Part shown: piece after piece, positions 13,504-22,546 of the stretch
Layout of the letters: every line of letters starts with the position of its first letter
How positions within the stretch are numbered: the first letter of the stretch is position 1
Assembly: GCF_021648855.1 (NCBI RefSeq)
Contig: NZ_JAKJHX010000049.1
Coordinates: forward strand, 8,408-35,330
Reading direction: 5' to 3'
DNA: 26,923 nucleotides
Source of the DNA: Tychonema litorale BBK16
GTDB lineage: Bacteria; Cyanobacteriota; Cyanobacteriia; Cyanobacteriales; Microcoleaceae
Program-made: the position numbers and the translations under genes
The notes under the pieces: generated by a model
The model's database searches: none
The model's input: only the letters and a program-made list of their open reading frames with translations
Told to the model about the DNA's origin: nothing

Positions 13504-15870
13504 TTATATCGGAATCTGCACCATAAACTCCGTCCCCTCATCCAGATCCGAAACACAACTGATTTGACCTCGATGTTTTTCTACTACAATATTATGACAA
13601 ATAGCCAACCCTAAACCTATACCACTTCCCACTGGTTTTGTAGTAAAAAATGGGTCAAATATCTGATCACGCACTTTCTCACTCATCCCACAACCGTTAT
13701 CAGCAATCAGAATCACAATAGCATCAGAAATGGGTGATGAAGATGCCGAAATATCCATTTTTGTACTGATCGTAATCCGGCGCGGTGATGATTGAGTTTC
13801 CAAAGCATCAACAGCATTAGCAATCAGGTTCATAAATACCTGATTCAACTGACTAGCATAACATTGCAGTTTTGGCAATTGACCATAGTCTTTAATCACC
13901 TCAATTTCATGGCCATTATTTGAGCTATTGAGTCGGTGTTGCAAAATCAATAAAGTATTATCGATGCCTTCATGAATATCCACTAACTTGTACTCTTTTT
14001 CGTCAAGGCGAGAGAAGTTTCGCAAAGATAACACAATTTTGCTAATCCGAGATGCACCATCTTTCATCGAATTCAAAAGTTTTGGATAATCATCTGCGAT
14101 GAAATTGACATCTATACTCTCCAACTTTTGGTAAATATCTGTTGCTGGTTGGGGGTAGTTTTTGCGGTACAATTCAATGAGATCAAGCAAATCTCGCGCA
14201 TAATCCATTGCTACAGTAGTATTGCCGTAGATGAAGTTGACAGGGTTATTGATTTCGTGAGCAACCCCTGCTACTAGCTGACCTAAAGAAGCCATTTTTG
14301 CCTTTTGTACCAACTGAGCTTGAGTCTTTTTCAGTTCAGTTAAAGTTGATTCAAGTTGCTGCGCGTAGGATTGAATTTCTTGATAAATTTGAGCTTGTTT
14401 AATCGCAATTGCTATCGAGTCAGCCACTGCACAAAGTAATTCTATTTCAAAAACTTGCCAGTAGTACGATCGATTTTCTTTCACCACACAGATACTACCC
14501 CAGACTTGTGAGTCAACTTTGAGTGGTACGAACAACCATGCACCTGGAGATAGTCGAGTTAAGCGTTGTTTGATTTCGTCAGAACAAGTATTAGTGTCAT
14601 CAATCTTGACAATTTTTGACTGCTTAAGTCGATCAGAAATTTCATTGTTCTCATCGGAGACTTCTAGTCCTAAAGTTGTTTCTAACTGGGTAGAATCATA
14701 ATACTCGGATATGTTGATCCACAGTTGTTTTTCCGGCAAGTATCTGGCAACGGCAACACGGTCTACACCTAGGCTAATAGCAATCTCGCGGGCGGCTGTG
14801 GAAAAAATAGTATTTAATTTCAGAGAACAGCGGATGGATTGAGTTAGTTGATTAAGTAACTGCTCTTTTTGAAATTGCTGTTTCAATCTTTCTTCAGCCA
14901 GTTGTCGCTGAAGGATTGAAGCTAGTTGAGTAGCTAGAGCATTAATCAATTCCATCAAACGGGGTTGAGAGGGGAGCGGTTTTTTATTGAAAAACATTAA
15001 AATCGCTAGCACCCGATCATCAGCTAAAATTGGCACGCCAACACAAGCTTTTAGTCCTGCCTTTGCTGCTATTTTATTTCGGGTAAAAACTTGGTCTGAC
15101 TCAAGAGAAATATCTTCTAACCACTCCGGTTGCTTAGATGACCAAATTCTCCCTGGTAGTCCCACATTCGGAGCAAATGTTATTTGCAAACTTTGGTTTC
15201 TATAATCTAATAAACAGGGTTCATTTGTTGTATAAAAACTTTGACTGCACATTAAAAAAATATTATCCGAACTCGGTATCCAAATTTCTGCAAAATCCCA
15301 ATTAATGAACTCACAAAAACAGCGCAACATGATGAATGTTGACTCTTTAAAATTATTAGACTTAGCCAGAGAGAAAGTTGTAGAAAGTAAAAATTGCGTT
15401 TCTTTCTGGGCAATTCTTCTGTCAATAATTTCTGATTCTAGATTTTTATTTTGTTGTTGTATTTCCAGAAACAACCGACGTTGAACGAGTTGATTTGAGA
15501 CACGCGCGATCACCTCTTGCTCATGAAAAGGTTTGGTAATATAATCTACTCCACCTACCTCAAAAGCTTTCACTTTATCAAAGACTTCATTTAAAGCACT
15601 AATAAAGATCACGGGAATATCTTTGGTTTTGGGAGAAGCTTTCAATGCTTGGCAAACTTGATAGCCGTCCATTGTGGGCATCATGATGTCCAGCAAAATC
15701 AAGTCGGGAGGAGTTAAATCGATGGAACGTAGGGCTAGTTGACCATTGGGGGCCGTGCGTGTCTTGTATCCTTGCTCAGATAGTATTTGAGCTAAAAGTT
15801 GCAAATTGGCGGAAATATCATCAACAATTAAAATATTTCCTTTTACGGAGTGATATTGATGATGAGTCAT
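13504..15870 (-). CDS. Hybrid sensor kinase, REC-GAF-GAF-HisKA-HATPase
   Basis: I use the ATG at 15870 (788 aa). The 25 codons upstream to 15945 are a translation of a purine-rich simple repeat (Phe/Leu/Pro/Ser) and are almost surely not coding. Counted from this ATG, an N-terminal receiver domain spans about 11-130 with NILIVDD and phospho-acceptor Asp61 in LLDIMMP. Two GAF domains follow at about 160-320 and 340-495, then a coiled coil and HisKA with His538 in GVAHEINNPVNF. The ATPase domain has N-box NQVFMNLIANAVDAL (676-690), DNGCGM (724-729) and GIGLGLA (750-756). It is soluble and lacks a TM segment. A receiver ahead of the kinase suggests that it takes phosphate or a regulatory input from another kinase, and the two adjacent kinases with C-terminal receivers are natural candidates. 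The signals bound by the GAF domains are unknown. Confidence 0.92.
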   Translation of the reverse strand: MTHHQYHSVKGNILIVDDISANLQLLAQILSEQGYKTRTAPNGQLALRSIDLTPPDLILLDIMMPTMDGYQVCQALKASPKTKDIPVIFISALNEVFDKVKAFEVGGVDYITKPFHEQEVIARVSNQLVQRRLFLEIQQQNKNLESEIIDRRIAQKETQFLLSTTFSLAKSNNFKESTFIMLRCFCEFINWDFAEIWIPSSDNIFLMCSQSFYTTNEPCLLDYRNQSLQITFAPNVGLPGRIWSSKQPEWLEDISLESDQVFTRNKIAAKAGLKACVGVPILADDRVLAILMFFNKKPLPSQPRLMELINALATQLASILQRQLAEERLKQQFQKEQLLNQLTQSIRCSLKLNTIFSTAAREIAISLGVDRVAVARYLPEKQLWINISEYYDSTQLETTLGLEVSDENNEISDRLKQSKIVKIDDTNTCSDEIKQRLTRLSPGAWLFVPLKVDSQVWGSICVVKENRSYYWQVFEIELLCAVADSIAIAIKQAQIYQEIQSYAQQLESTLTELKKTQAQLVQKAKMASLGQLVAGVAHEINNPVNFIYGNTTVAMDYARDLLDLIELYRKNYPQPATDIYQKLESIDVNFIADDYPKLLNSMKDGASRISKIVLSLRNFSRLDEKEYKLVDIHEGIDNTLLILQHRLNSSNNGHEIEVIKDYGQLPKLQCYASQLNQVFMNLIANAVDALETQSSPRRITISTKMDISASSSPISDAIVILIADNGCGMSEKVRDQIFDPFFTTKPVGSGIGLGLAICHNIVVEKHRGQISCVSDLDEGTEFMVQIPI

Positions 15871-15884
15871 AAAAAATACTCGGT

Positions 15885-15931
15885 AAGAAGGAAGAAGGAA
15901 GAAGGAAGAGGGAAGAGGGAAGAAGGAAGAG
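15885..15931. repeat. Purine-only tract (GAAGGAAGA units)
   Basis: Forty-seven consecutive purines on the plus strand, made of AGAAGGA and GAGGGA units, lie 14 nt upstream of the kinase start at 15870. A related GAGGGAAGAAGGAAGA copy lies at 22834-22849 before the GH2-like gene. Such mirror-like tracts can form triplex or slip during replication. Confidence 0.85.
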
Positions 15932-15956
15932 TGCTTACATAGCAAGCTTTATTGTC

Positions 15957-16011
15957 GTTAATAGTTAATAGTTAATAGTTAATAGAGAACAGTCAACAGT
16001 CAACAGTCAAC
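15957..16011. repeat. Two tandem heptamer arrays between kinases
   Basis: Four copies of GTTAATA (15957-15984) are followed by three copies of AACAGTC (15988-16008), ending within 2 nt of the stop codon of the PAS-GAF kinase. These are short tandem repeated heptanucleotides, a class well known in filamentous cyanobacteria. Confidence 0.9.
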
Positions 16012-16012
16012 C

Positions 16013-18664
16013 CTAATTGATTTCTGGCTTGATCAGATCTAGTATTTGATTGAACAGAAACTCATTAGCTAATGCCGTGAGAGCGTCAGCTAAAGAGTTA
16101 TTTCGATCGCGAATTTGCTCAATTTGGGTCAAGATTAACTCCAAATCACACTCAATTGTGGCTTGTTCTAAGGATGCCAGCCAATCCGCAGGTAAACCCG
16201 CAAGGGCTTTTGGAGTCAGGGCTTGTATTTGAGTTAACTCTGGAGCGCTTTCAGGCTCATCGTAAATGTAACGCACTCCTAGATGTTTGTGAAGGGCATC
16301 CAAGATTTCGGCCTCTCGAAACGGTTTGCGGATAAAATCATCGCAATCATCAGAGAGAACAACTGTTCGCCCTTCCTCGGCACTGGTGGCACTGACGGCA
16401 ACAATGGCGGTAGCTTGACCTTTGATGTTAGCTTTGATACGTTTTGTCGCTTCATAACCATCCATGATTGGCATTCGCATATCCATGAAGATTAAGTGGG
16501 GTTCAAAATTAGCCCATACTTCAATGGCTTCCATACCATTGCTGGCTTCTTGAAGTTCAAAGTCCAAACGGTTGAGCATTTTGACTAGGAGTTGGCGCAA
16601 GTCTGCGCGATCGTCCACAATCAGAATACGATAACGCTGCTGGTTGGGTTCAAGGGCTATTACCTGACGCGATAACTGTTTCGGTTTAACTGTACTGGCA
16701 TCAACTACGCTGACTGGGATATCGAAGGTGAAGGTAGTGCCACATCCGACTTGACTGCGGACTGTTATCTGGCCACCCATCAGTTTGACAAACTGTTGGC
16801 TAATCACCAATCCTAAGCCGGTTCCCTGCTGATAGGATTCCCCAGCTTGGGTTTGTACAAAGGCTTGAAAGAGTTTTTCTAACTCATCAGAAGCCATACC
16901 ACAGCCAGTATCTTCTATTTCAAAATGTAAGTGGGAATTGGGCATTGGGGATTGGCAACTTGTATTCAGCCCTTCGACTACGTGTTCCCTGAGCGTAGTC
17001 GAACTATTAGTGATTGGAAGTTCTTGATTTTTATTGTCCCAAACTGAGGTTATTCTTACGGAAATTCCTCCTTCCTTGGTAAATTTAAGGGCGTTAGAAA
17101 GCAGATTAATTAAAACTTGGCGCAACTTGACTTCATCAGTTCGCACATAGAGAGGGACATCACTAGAAGAGTAAAATATTAACTGCAATTGTTGATCTTG
17201 GGCCTGAAGTTGGAACATTTCTTCTACTTCGTTCAAAAGGCTTTTCAATTCAAACTCTGTTGGGTTCAAGGTAATGCGTCCTACTTCTATTTTTGCTAAA
17301 TCTAATACTTGATTAATCAGAGTCAGCAAATGTTCTCCGCTGCGGTTGATGATGCGGAGATTTTCTTGATCTTGGAAATTGAGATTGGTAGAGTGTTGCA
17401 TCAATTGGGAGAAGCCAAGAATTGCGTTGAGGGGTGTACGCAGTTCGTGACTCATGTTTGCTAAGAAGATGCTTTTAGCGCGGTTAGCTGCTTCTGCTGC
17501 TAGGGCGGCTTGTTGGAGTTGTATTGACTGCTTTTGGGTAGCTTCGAGTAATTCGGCTTGTTGTAGGGCAACTCCCAGTTGAGTGCCAATTTGCAATACA
17601 ATTGTGATTTCTGCTTTGCGCCAATTACGTGGCATGGAATTTTGATAACTGGCGAGTAAACCCCAAAGTTGAGTGCCGCAGAAGATAGGGACAATTAAGT
17701 AGGCTTTGGCTTGAAACCGTTCTAATAGTTCGATGTAACAAGGAGTAAACCCATGGTTGTAAATGTCTTCAACTATTCGGCAAAGATGGCCTTGAGTGTA
17801 CGTACCGCCTTGGTTTTTTTGCAAGTAGGTATCCAGGACTTCTTCACCAGAGTATTGTAGGGTTTTGATTTGACAATTAGCGTCTTCGATCAGATAGTTG
17901 GGAAAAGAAAGATAGCCCGATTGTTGAAGCAGAGGTATCCAGCCCTCAGCTACGGACTCGGCAACAAATTCTCCACTCCAATCAGGATTAAAGCGATAGA
18001 TGGCGACCCGATCGCATTTGAGGATTTGTCGCAGTTCAAAGGTTGTAGTATTGAAGATAGTCTCGATATCTAAGGACTGGCGCATTCGCTCGATCGATCG
18101 GGTGATGGCTTGTTCCCGTTGTATACTATCCTGTAAAGCTTCTTCTGCGTGTTTGCGATCGCTAATGTCACGGGCAACCCAAACTACAGAACGATTTGGC
18201 AGTGGCGAAATACTAGCTGCAAACCAAATTTCTTGGTGATTAATCCGTAGGCTATAATCAAAATTAACAGTTTGTTGGGTTTCTAATGCGTCTTGAATTT
18301 TTGCGAACCAAATATATTCGGTTTCTGGTTGAAAAAATTCTATAACTGTTAAGTAAAACTCATTCATATCACAGGCGTACAAGCTAGTAGCCTTGGTCGG
18401 TATAATTTGTAAGTTTTTATGTTCATCAATGATCAGTACAATATCGGCGATCGACTCGAAGATTGCATAAACTTGTTGAGTAGAACTGTCCAGCTTACCT
18501 TCTATCAAAGTACGGTTGATAATTTCACTCTGTAATTTGTCGCTAGTACGAGCTAATTCTATTGTATGTTCAATGGCTTCGACTTCTAGGGTGCGATTGT
18601 AGTCAGCCAATAGTTTTTCATTTTCTTTGCAGCTAGTAATATCAGTGGGTTGAATTTTTACCAT
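16013..18664 (-). CDS. Hybrid sensor kinase, PAS-GAF (cyanobacteriochrome-like)-HisKA-HATPase-REC
   Basis: I prefer the ATG at 18664 (883 aa), with GGAAC just upstream. The longer frame to 18721 starts inside a palindromic repeat. Numbering below is from 18721. A coiled coil (35-80) leads to PAS (about 82-190), then a GAF domain (205-390) of the phytochrome/cyanobacteriochrome type: CDRVAIYRFNPDWSGEFVAE at 236-255 and GFTPCYIELLERFQAKAYLI at 324-343, where Cys328 is at the bilin-binding position but is followed by Tyr rather than the common His. HisKA has His425 (MSHELRTPLNAILGF). The ATPase has RQVLINLLSNALKF (534-547), DTGCGM (604-609) and GTGLGL (633-638), with a repeat-derived insert at about 562-598. 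The receiver has Asp747 (FMDMRMPIMDGY). A C-terminal helical region (835-900) looks HPt-like but shows no phosphorylatable His. Confidence 0.92.
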   Translation of the reverse strand: MVKIQPTDITSCKENEKLLADYNRTLEVEAIEHTIELARTSDKLQSEIINRTLIEGKLDSSTQQVYAIFESIADIVLIIDEHKNLQIIPTKATSLYACDMNEFYLTVIEFFQPETEYIWFAKIQDALETQQTVNFDYSLRINHQEIWFAASISPLPNRSVVWVARDISDRKHAEEALQDSIQREQAITRSIERMRQSLDIETIFNTTTFELRQILKCDRVAIYRFNPDWSGEFVAESVAEGWIPLLQQSGYLSFPNYLIEDANCQIKTLQYSGEEVLDTYLQKNQGGTYTQGHLCRIVEDIYNHGFTPCYIELLERFQAKAYLIVPIFCGTQLWGLLASYQNSMPRNWRKAEITIVLQIGTQLGVALQQAELLEATQKQSIQLQQAALAAEAANRAKSIFLANMSHELRTPLNAILGFSQLMQHSTNLNFQDQENLRIINRSGEHLLTLINQVLDLAKIEVGRITLNPTEFELKSLLNEVEEMFQLQAQDQQLQLIFYSSSDVPLYVRTDEVKLRQVLINLLSNALKFTKEGGISVRITSVWDNKNQELPITNSSTTLREHVVEGLNTSCQSPMPNSHLHFEIEDTGCGMASDELEKLFQAFVQTQAGESYQQGTGLGLVISQQFVKLMGGQITVRSQVGCGTTFTFDIPVSVVDASTVKPKQLSRQVIALEPNQQRYRILIVDDRADLRQLLVKMLNRLDFELQEASNGMEAIEVWANFEPHLIFMDMRMPIMDGYEATKRIKANIKGQATAIVAVSATSAEEGRTVVLSDDCDDFIRKPFREAEILDALHKHLGVRYIYDEPESAPELTQIQALTPKALAGLPADWLASLEQATIECDLELILTQIEQIRDRNNSLADALTALANEFLFNQILDLIKPEIN
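16933..17003. repeat. Repeat inserted in frame inside the kinase ATPase domain
   Basis: An inverted repeat TTCGACTACG (16973-16982) and CGTAGTCGAA (16994-17003) surrounds an 11-nt loop. It is preceded by GGGAATTGGGCATTGGGGAT-type sequence (16933-16953), which I know as an intergenic repeat in cyanobacteria. Here both are translated, as part of a 35-40 residue extra loop in the ATPase domain of the PAS-GAF kinase, between the N-box and the DTGCGM motif. Confidence 0.75.
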
Positions 18665-18709
18665 TTGTTCCGATTTACCTTTGGCAATATTTTTGGTAGT
18701 TTCCCTTAG

Positions 18710-18797
18710 AGGACACGGCAATGCCGTTTCCCTACTTCAAAATTATTGTGTAGAGGAGATGGCAATGCCGTTTCCCTACTTCAAAATTATTGTGTAG
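18710..18797 (+). repeat. 44-bp tandem direct repeat carrying the ACGGCAATGCCGT-type palindrome
   Basis: Two 44-nt units (18710-18753 and 18754-18797) are identical except for two bases near the start (GGACACGG against GGAGATGG). Each contains GGCAATGCC then GTTTCCCTAC, then TTCAAAATTATTGTGTAG. The first 25 bases from 18711 equal the complement of one arm of the hairpin at 6339-6413. The longest open frame of the downstream kinase begins inside unit one, so that upstream ATG is suspect. Confidence 0.92.
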
Positions 18798-18895
18798 TCC
18801 AGATTCGGATGTCACCCTCGCCTGATTAATTGTAGATGACACGGCAGGTAAACTGTCCTGATGGTTCGATGGTTAGACACTTCTGCTATCCAGTA

Positions 18896-21800
18896 TCACC
18901 TTAAACCGGCTAATTTGGCTAAAATTGCTACGAATTGAGCGGGTTCGATCGGCTTTGTTAAACGTTCGTCATAGCCGGCATCGATCGCCAATGCGCGGTC
19001 TTCATCTCTAGCATAAGCTGTGAGCGCTACGGCGGGCAAGTGCTTGGTGAACCCGGATTCGGACGATCGAATTTTGCGGATGAGAGAGTAACCATCCTCG
19101 ATCGGCATACCGATGTCACTGACCAAAATATCCGGCTGCGAATGCGCTAAAATCTCGATCGCCTCCGCAGCCGTTGCAGCCGCGATCGCACTTGCGCCCA
19201 ATTCCGCAAGCATCACAGTTAGCAACTGGAGGTTGTCAGGTTCATCGTCAACCACCAAAACCTTTAACCCATCAAGAATTCCAGGAGGGAATGGCTCAGA
19301 ATTCCCGACCCTTTTCAACCGTGACTTCCGACTTTTCGGCTGTTTAAGCGGTAATTTCACCGTAAATGTAGCACCTAGATCTTTACCAGGACTTTCGGCT
19401 GTGACAGTACCACCGTGGAGTTCCACCAAGTGCCGGACGATTGCCAATCCCAGTCCCAAACCGTTGTCAGCCCTAGTAATTGAGCCATCAGCTTGGCGGA
19501 AGCGATCGAAAACATGAGGCAGAAATTCAGCAGAAATGCCTTTTCCGGTGTCGCTTACTTGAATTTGCAAATAATTGGCCATTGGTAGCGCAGAATTGGC
19601 GATCGAACATCCAATATTCTTTGACAAGCGCAATTCCACAGTGCCCCCCAGCGGCGTAAATTTCACAGCATTAGTCAGCAAATTCGACACTATCTGCTGC
19701 AACCTGTGGATGTCCCCCCAGATCAATCCGAATGCGGAATCAAGTCGTGAGTTGACAGTTACAGACTTCGCATCGGCGGTGAAACAAACTGAATTGATCG
19801 CCACCTCGATCGTCTTGACGATATCCAACCACCCATTTTTCAGAGACAACTTGCCTTGAATAATCCGGGAAACGTCGAGCAAATCTTCTACCAACAGCGT
19901 CTGCACTCTCCCCTGACGCTCGATCGCCTCCAAGGCAATAGCTAAAGTCGCTGGCGTATATCTACCAGTACGAAGCACCTGGGCCCAGCCTAGAATCGCA
20001 TTTAAAGGGGTTCTCAGTTCGTGGGAAAGAGTGGCTAAAAACTCATCTTTGAGGCGGTTGATCGCTTCGGCTTCGGCCCGCGCGGCCCGTTCGCGATCGA
20101 GTAACTGGGTGCGTTCTGCTTCGACTTGTTTGCGATCGCTGATATTGGCAATGATCGACATACAATTAATATTACCGTTGCCGTCGCGAACGGGAGTTGC
20201 CCACAAACCAATGTCGATCTGACTACCGTCTTTCCTTTGGCGTTGAGTTTCCATTCCGGCGATCGCATTTCCATCCCGAATCTGTTTCAACTTAGCTTTA
20301 AATTCTTCTTGGTTGTCGGGGGGAAGGCTGGGCAAAAATTGACCTATGACTTCTGATTCCTTCCAACCAAAAATCTTTTCTGCGGCTGGATTCCACATTT
20401 TTACAATACCGGATTTGGCGCTGACAACAGTAATTGCCAGAGGACAGGCTTGAATCAAAGCTTCTAAAGTTTGATTGATTTGCGATCGCGCTGCTTCTGC
20501 TTGTTTGCGATCGCTAATATCGAGAATGAAGAATGAACCTTTGTCTTTGCATCCTTGGAAATGTGCGCCGCCGACCAAAACCGGGAACCGCGAACCGTCT
20601 TTGCGGATGTATTCTTTTTCAAAAGGCTTGCAACTCCCGAATGCTTGCACTTGTTCCATCGCCATGCGATCGAGGTATTGGTATTCCGGTGGCGTCAGTT
20701 CTGGCCAGCGAATATTTCCCGAAACCAACTCTTCCCTGGTATATCCAATCATCTCTAAAAAGGCCTCATTAGCTCCAGTAATTGTGCCTTCTATATCCCA
20801 AAAACCAATACCACTCATGTTTGATTCTACCACACTGCGGCACCGTATTTCGCTTTCTCGCAAAGCTATTTCTGTCTGTTTAGCTATGGTAATATCGGTG
20901 AGAATTATCCCGGCTCCAATTGTTTCTCCGTTTTCATTTTTCACTGGATAGTAGTTACCTATCCAATATCCACAATCTCCCGGTCTTCCTTTAGATTCAC
21001 CGCTAATCTCTACATTCAAAATCGGCTGACTGGTTTCTAAAACTTGCTGGATTAAAGATGCAAATTGGGCCGCAGATTCTGGCAAAAGTTCGCGGAAGTC
21101 TTGACCCAAGTGTTGTTCGGTGGTCAAACCGTTGAGTTCTGCTAAGACTTGATTGATGCGAATATAGCGCATTTCGCGATCGAGAAAACAAATCCCCAAA
21201 GGAGATGCTTCCAACAGCGAGTCAATTAAGGCAAAGGATTCGGATGTTTTAGCCAGTGCTTGCTGCGCTTCTGCATAAAGTCTGGCATTATCAAGACCTA
21301 GGGCGACATGGTAAGCTAGGTCTTCTAGCATTGCCAGATCTTCGGAATTGTAGCAGCGACCAGACTTGGAGGTAAAGCAGCTAATAGCACCGATGATCCG
21401 TCCCCGTGCCGTAATTGGTACGCAAGCGTGGGAACCTATATTCAGCGATCGCAATACTTCTAGTTCTGCTTCATTTTCGGCTGCTGCTGCTAAAATTTCC
21501 TGATTGACCTCAGTAATTAGTTCGGATTTTCCCGTGCGTATTACTAGGGGATAGCCGTTGACAGAGTTATTGTCGATCGGCTTGGGCACACTCAACTTAT
21601 TCATCGCATCCAGCATGGAGGCTTCTGCGTGAGCAACAGCGACTAGGTGAATTTTGCGATCGATTTCATCGGTCAGATGAATGTAGCACCCCTCTGCTGC
21701 CGTCTCCACAGCCAATTGTGCGACATTTTGCAACACAGTTTCCCCATCAAAGCTCGCTGCGAGCATTTTGCTGACTTCTGCTAAAAAGCGCGATCGTTGT

Positions 21801-22546
21801 TGTTCTATTTCAGCTTTTTCCCTAGCTGTTTGTTCTATTGTAAGTTGACGTTCCGTGACATCTCTAACCATGCCAACGTGTCCGATCAATTCGCCAGAGT
21901 CGGAAAACATCGGGGAGCAACTAACGTTAACCCAACGGACAATTCCCTCGGATATTTGGAGGCGATATTCCATCGCATATTCTCCACTTTCGCGCATATA
22001 ATACAGCCACTGAGTCAACACTAACTCCCTGTCTTCGGGGTGAATACAATTCTGCCAGCTACTACCTAGAATCTCCGCATAACTCATGTCATAAATAGCC
22101 TGACATCGAGAGTTTGTATAGGTGTAGTGCCCTTGAATATTCGCCATAAAAATGCCCACAAGCGAACAGGAACTTAAAGAACGAAATAGCTCTTCTTGAG
22201 CTTGCAGCGCTTCCTTCGCTACTGTCAATTCTGCCGTTCGCTGTTTGACTCTAGTTTCTAGATCAGAATAGGATAAAGTTAGGGGAATTTCTGTTTTTTG
22301 GCAGTCGGCAATCTCGATATCAATTACTTTATAAATAATATCTCGTTCTGTTTTTAGTTCTTTTTCTTGAGAATTTAAGCCAGCATACCAAGCGCTCACC
22401 ATTGCAGTAGCAAAACATAATACCCCAAAAGTTGACGGGAAGAACCTCAAGATTAACAAAATAGTCAGCAGCAGAGCCACGCCTATGGCAAATGCAGCCA
22501 TGCTATAAGGTTTAACGGGCAAAGGTAGTACCGGAAGCAGACTCAT
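18896..22546 (-). CDS. Membrane hybrid sensor kinase, TM-PAS-GAF-PAS-PAS-PAS-HisKA-HATPase-REC
   Basis: The 1216-aa protein has two short TM helices (about 15-33 and 38-56, the second ending SAWYAGL as in DUF4118 sensor domains). A coiled coil (95-118) leads to PAS with PAC (119-235) and a GAF domain (250-425). Three more PAS domains follow at about 436-556, 563-682 and 690-808. The HisKA domain has His842 (TLSHELRTPLNAILGW). The ATPase has IVSNLLTNAVKFT at 952-964, DTGKG (999-1003) and GLGLGLA (1029-1035). The C-terminal receiver (1094-1214) has Asp1144 in VSDIGMPIEDGY and Lys1198. The DUF4118-like part is shorter than the usual four helices. An AGGT about 9 nt before the ATG may serve as ribosome-binding site. 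It is the first of three same-strand kinases and diverges from the GH2-like gene across 452 nt of repeats. The ligands are not evident. Confidence 0.92.
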   Translation of the reverse strand: MSLLPVLPLPVKPYSMAAFAIGVALLLTILLILRFFPSTFGVLCFATAMVSAWYAGLNSQEKELKTERDIIYKVIDIEIADCQKTEIPLTLSYSDLETRVKQRTAELTVAKEALQAQEELFRSLSSCSLVGIFMANIQGHYTYTNSRCQAIYDMSYAEILGSSWQNCIHPEDRELVLTQWLYYMRESGEYAMEYRLQISEGIVRWVNVSCSPMFSDSGELIGHVGMVRDVTERQLTIEQTAREKAEIEQQRSRFLAEVSKMLAASFDGETVLQNVAQLAVETAAEGCYIHLTDEIDRKIHLVAVAHAEASMLDAMNKLSVPKPIDNNSVNGYPLVIRTGKSELITEVNQEILAAAAENEAELEVLRSLNIGSHACVPITARGRIIGAISCFTSKSGRCYNSEDLAMLEDLAYHVALGLDNARLYAEAQQALAKTSESFALIDSLLEASPLGICFLDREMRYIRINQVLAELNGLTTEQHLGQDFRELLPESAAQFASLIQQVLETSQPILNVEISGESKGRPGDCGYWIGNYYPVKNENGETIGAGIILTDITIAKQTEIALRESEIRCRSVVESNMSGIGFWDIEGTITGANEAFLEMIGYTREELVSGNIRWPELTPPEYQYLDRMAMEQVQAFGSCKPFEKEYIRKDGSRFPVLVGGAHFQGCKDKGSFFILDISDRKQAEAARSQINQTLEALIQACPLAITVVSAKSGIVKMWNPAAEKIFGWKESEVIGQFLPSLPPDNQEEFKAKLKQIRDGNAIAGMETQRQRKDGSQIDIGLWATPVRDGNGNINCMSIIANISDRKQVEAERTQLLDRERAARAEAEAINRLKDEFLATLSHELRTPLNAILGWAQVLRTGRYTPATLAIALEAIERQGRVQTLLVEDLLDVSRIIQGKLSLKNGWLDIVKTIEVAINSVCFTADAKSVTVNSRLDSAFGLIWGDIHRLQQIVSNLLTNAVKFTPLGGTVELRLSKNIGCSIANSALPMANYLQIQVSDTGKGISAEFLPHVFDRFRQADGSITRADNGLGLGLAIVRHLVELHGGTVTAESPGKDLGATFTVKLPLKQPKSRKSRLKRVGNSEPFPPGILDGLKVLVVDDEPDNLQLLTVMLAELGASAIAAATAAEAIEILAHSQPDILVSDIGMPIEDGYSLIRKIRSSESGFTKHLPAVALTAYARDEDRALAIDAGYDERLTKPIEPAQFVAILAKLAGLR

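Noticed and set aside
15871..15945. 25-codon N-terminal extension of the REC-GAF-GAF kinase
   Set aside because: The residues come from a purine-rich simple repeat (Phe/Leu/Pro/Ser); the receiver domain begins soon after the ATG at 15870.
18665..18721. 19-codon N-terminal extension of the PAS-GAF kinase
   Set aside because: Its ATG falls inside a dispersed palindromic repeat; the ATG at 18664 has a GGAAC just upstream.
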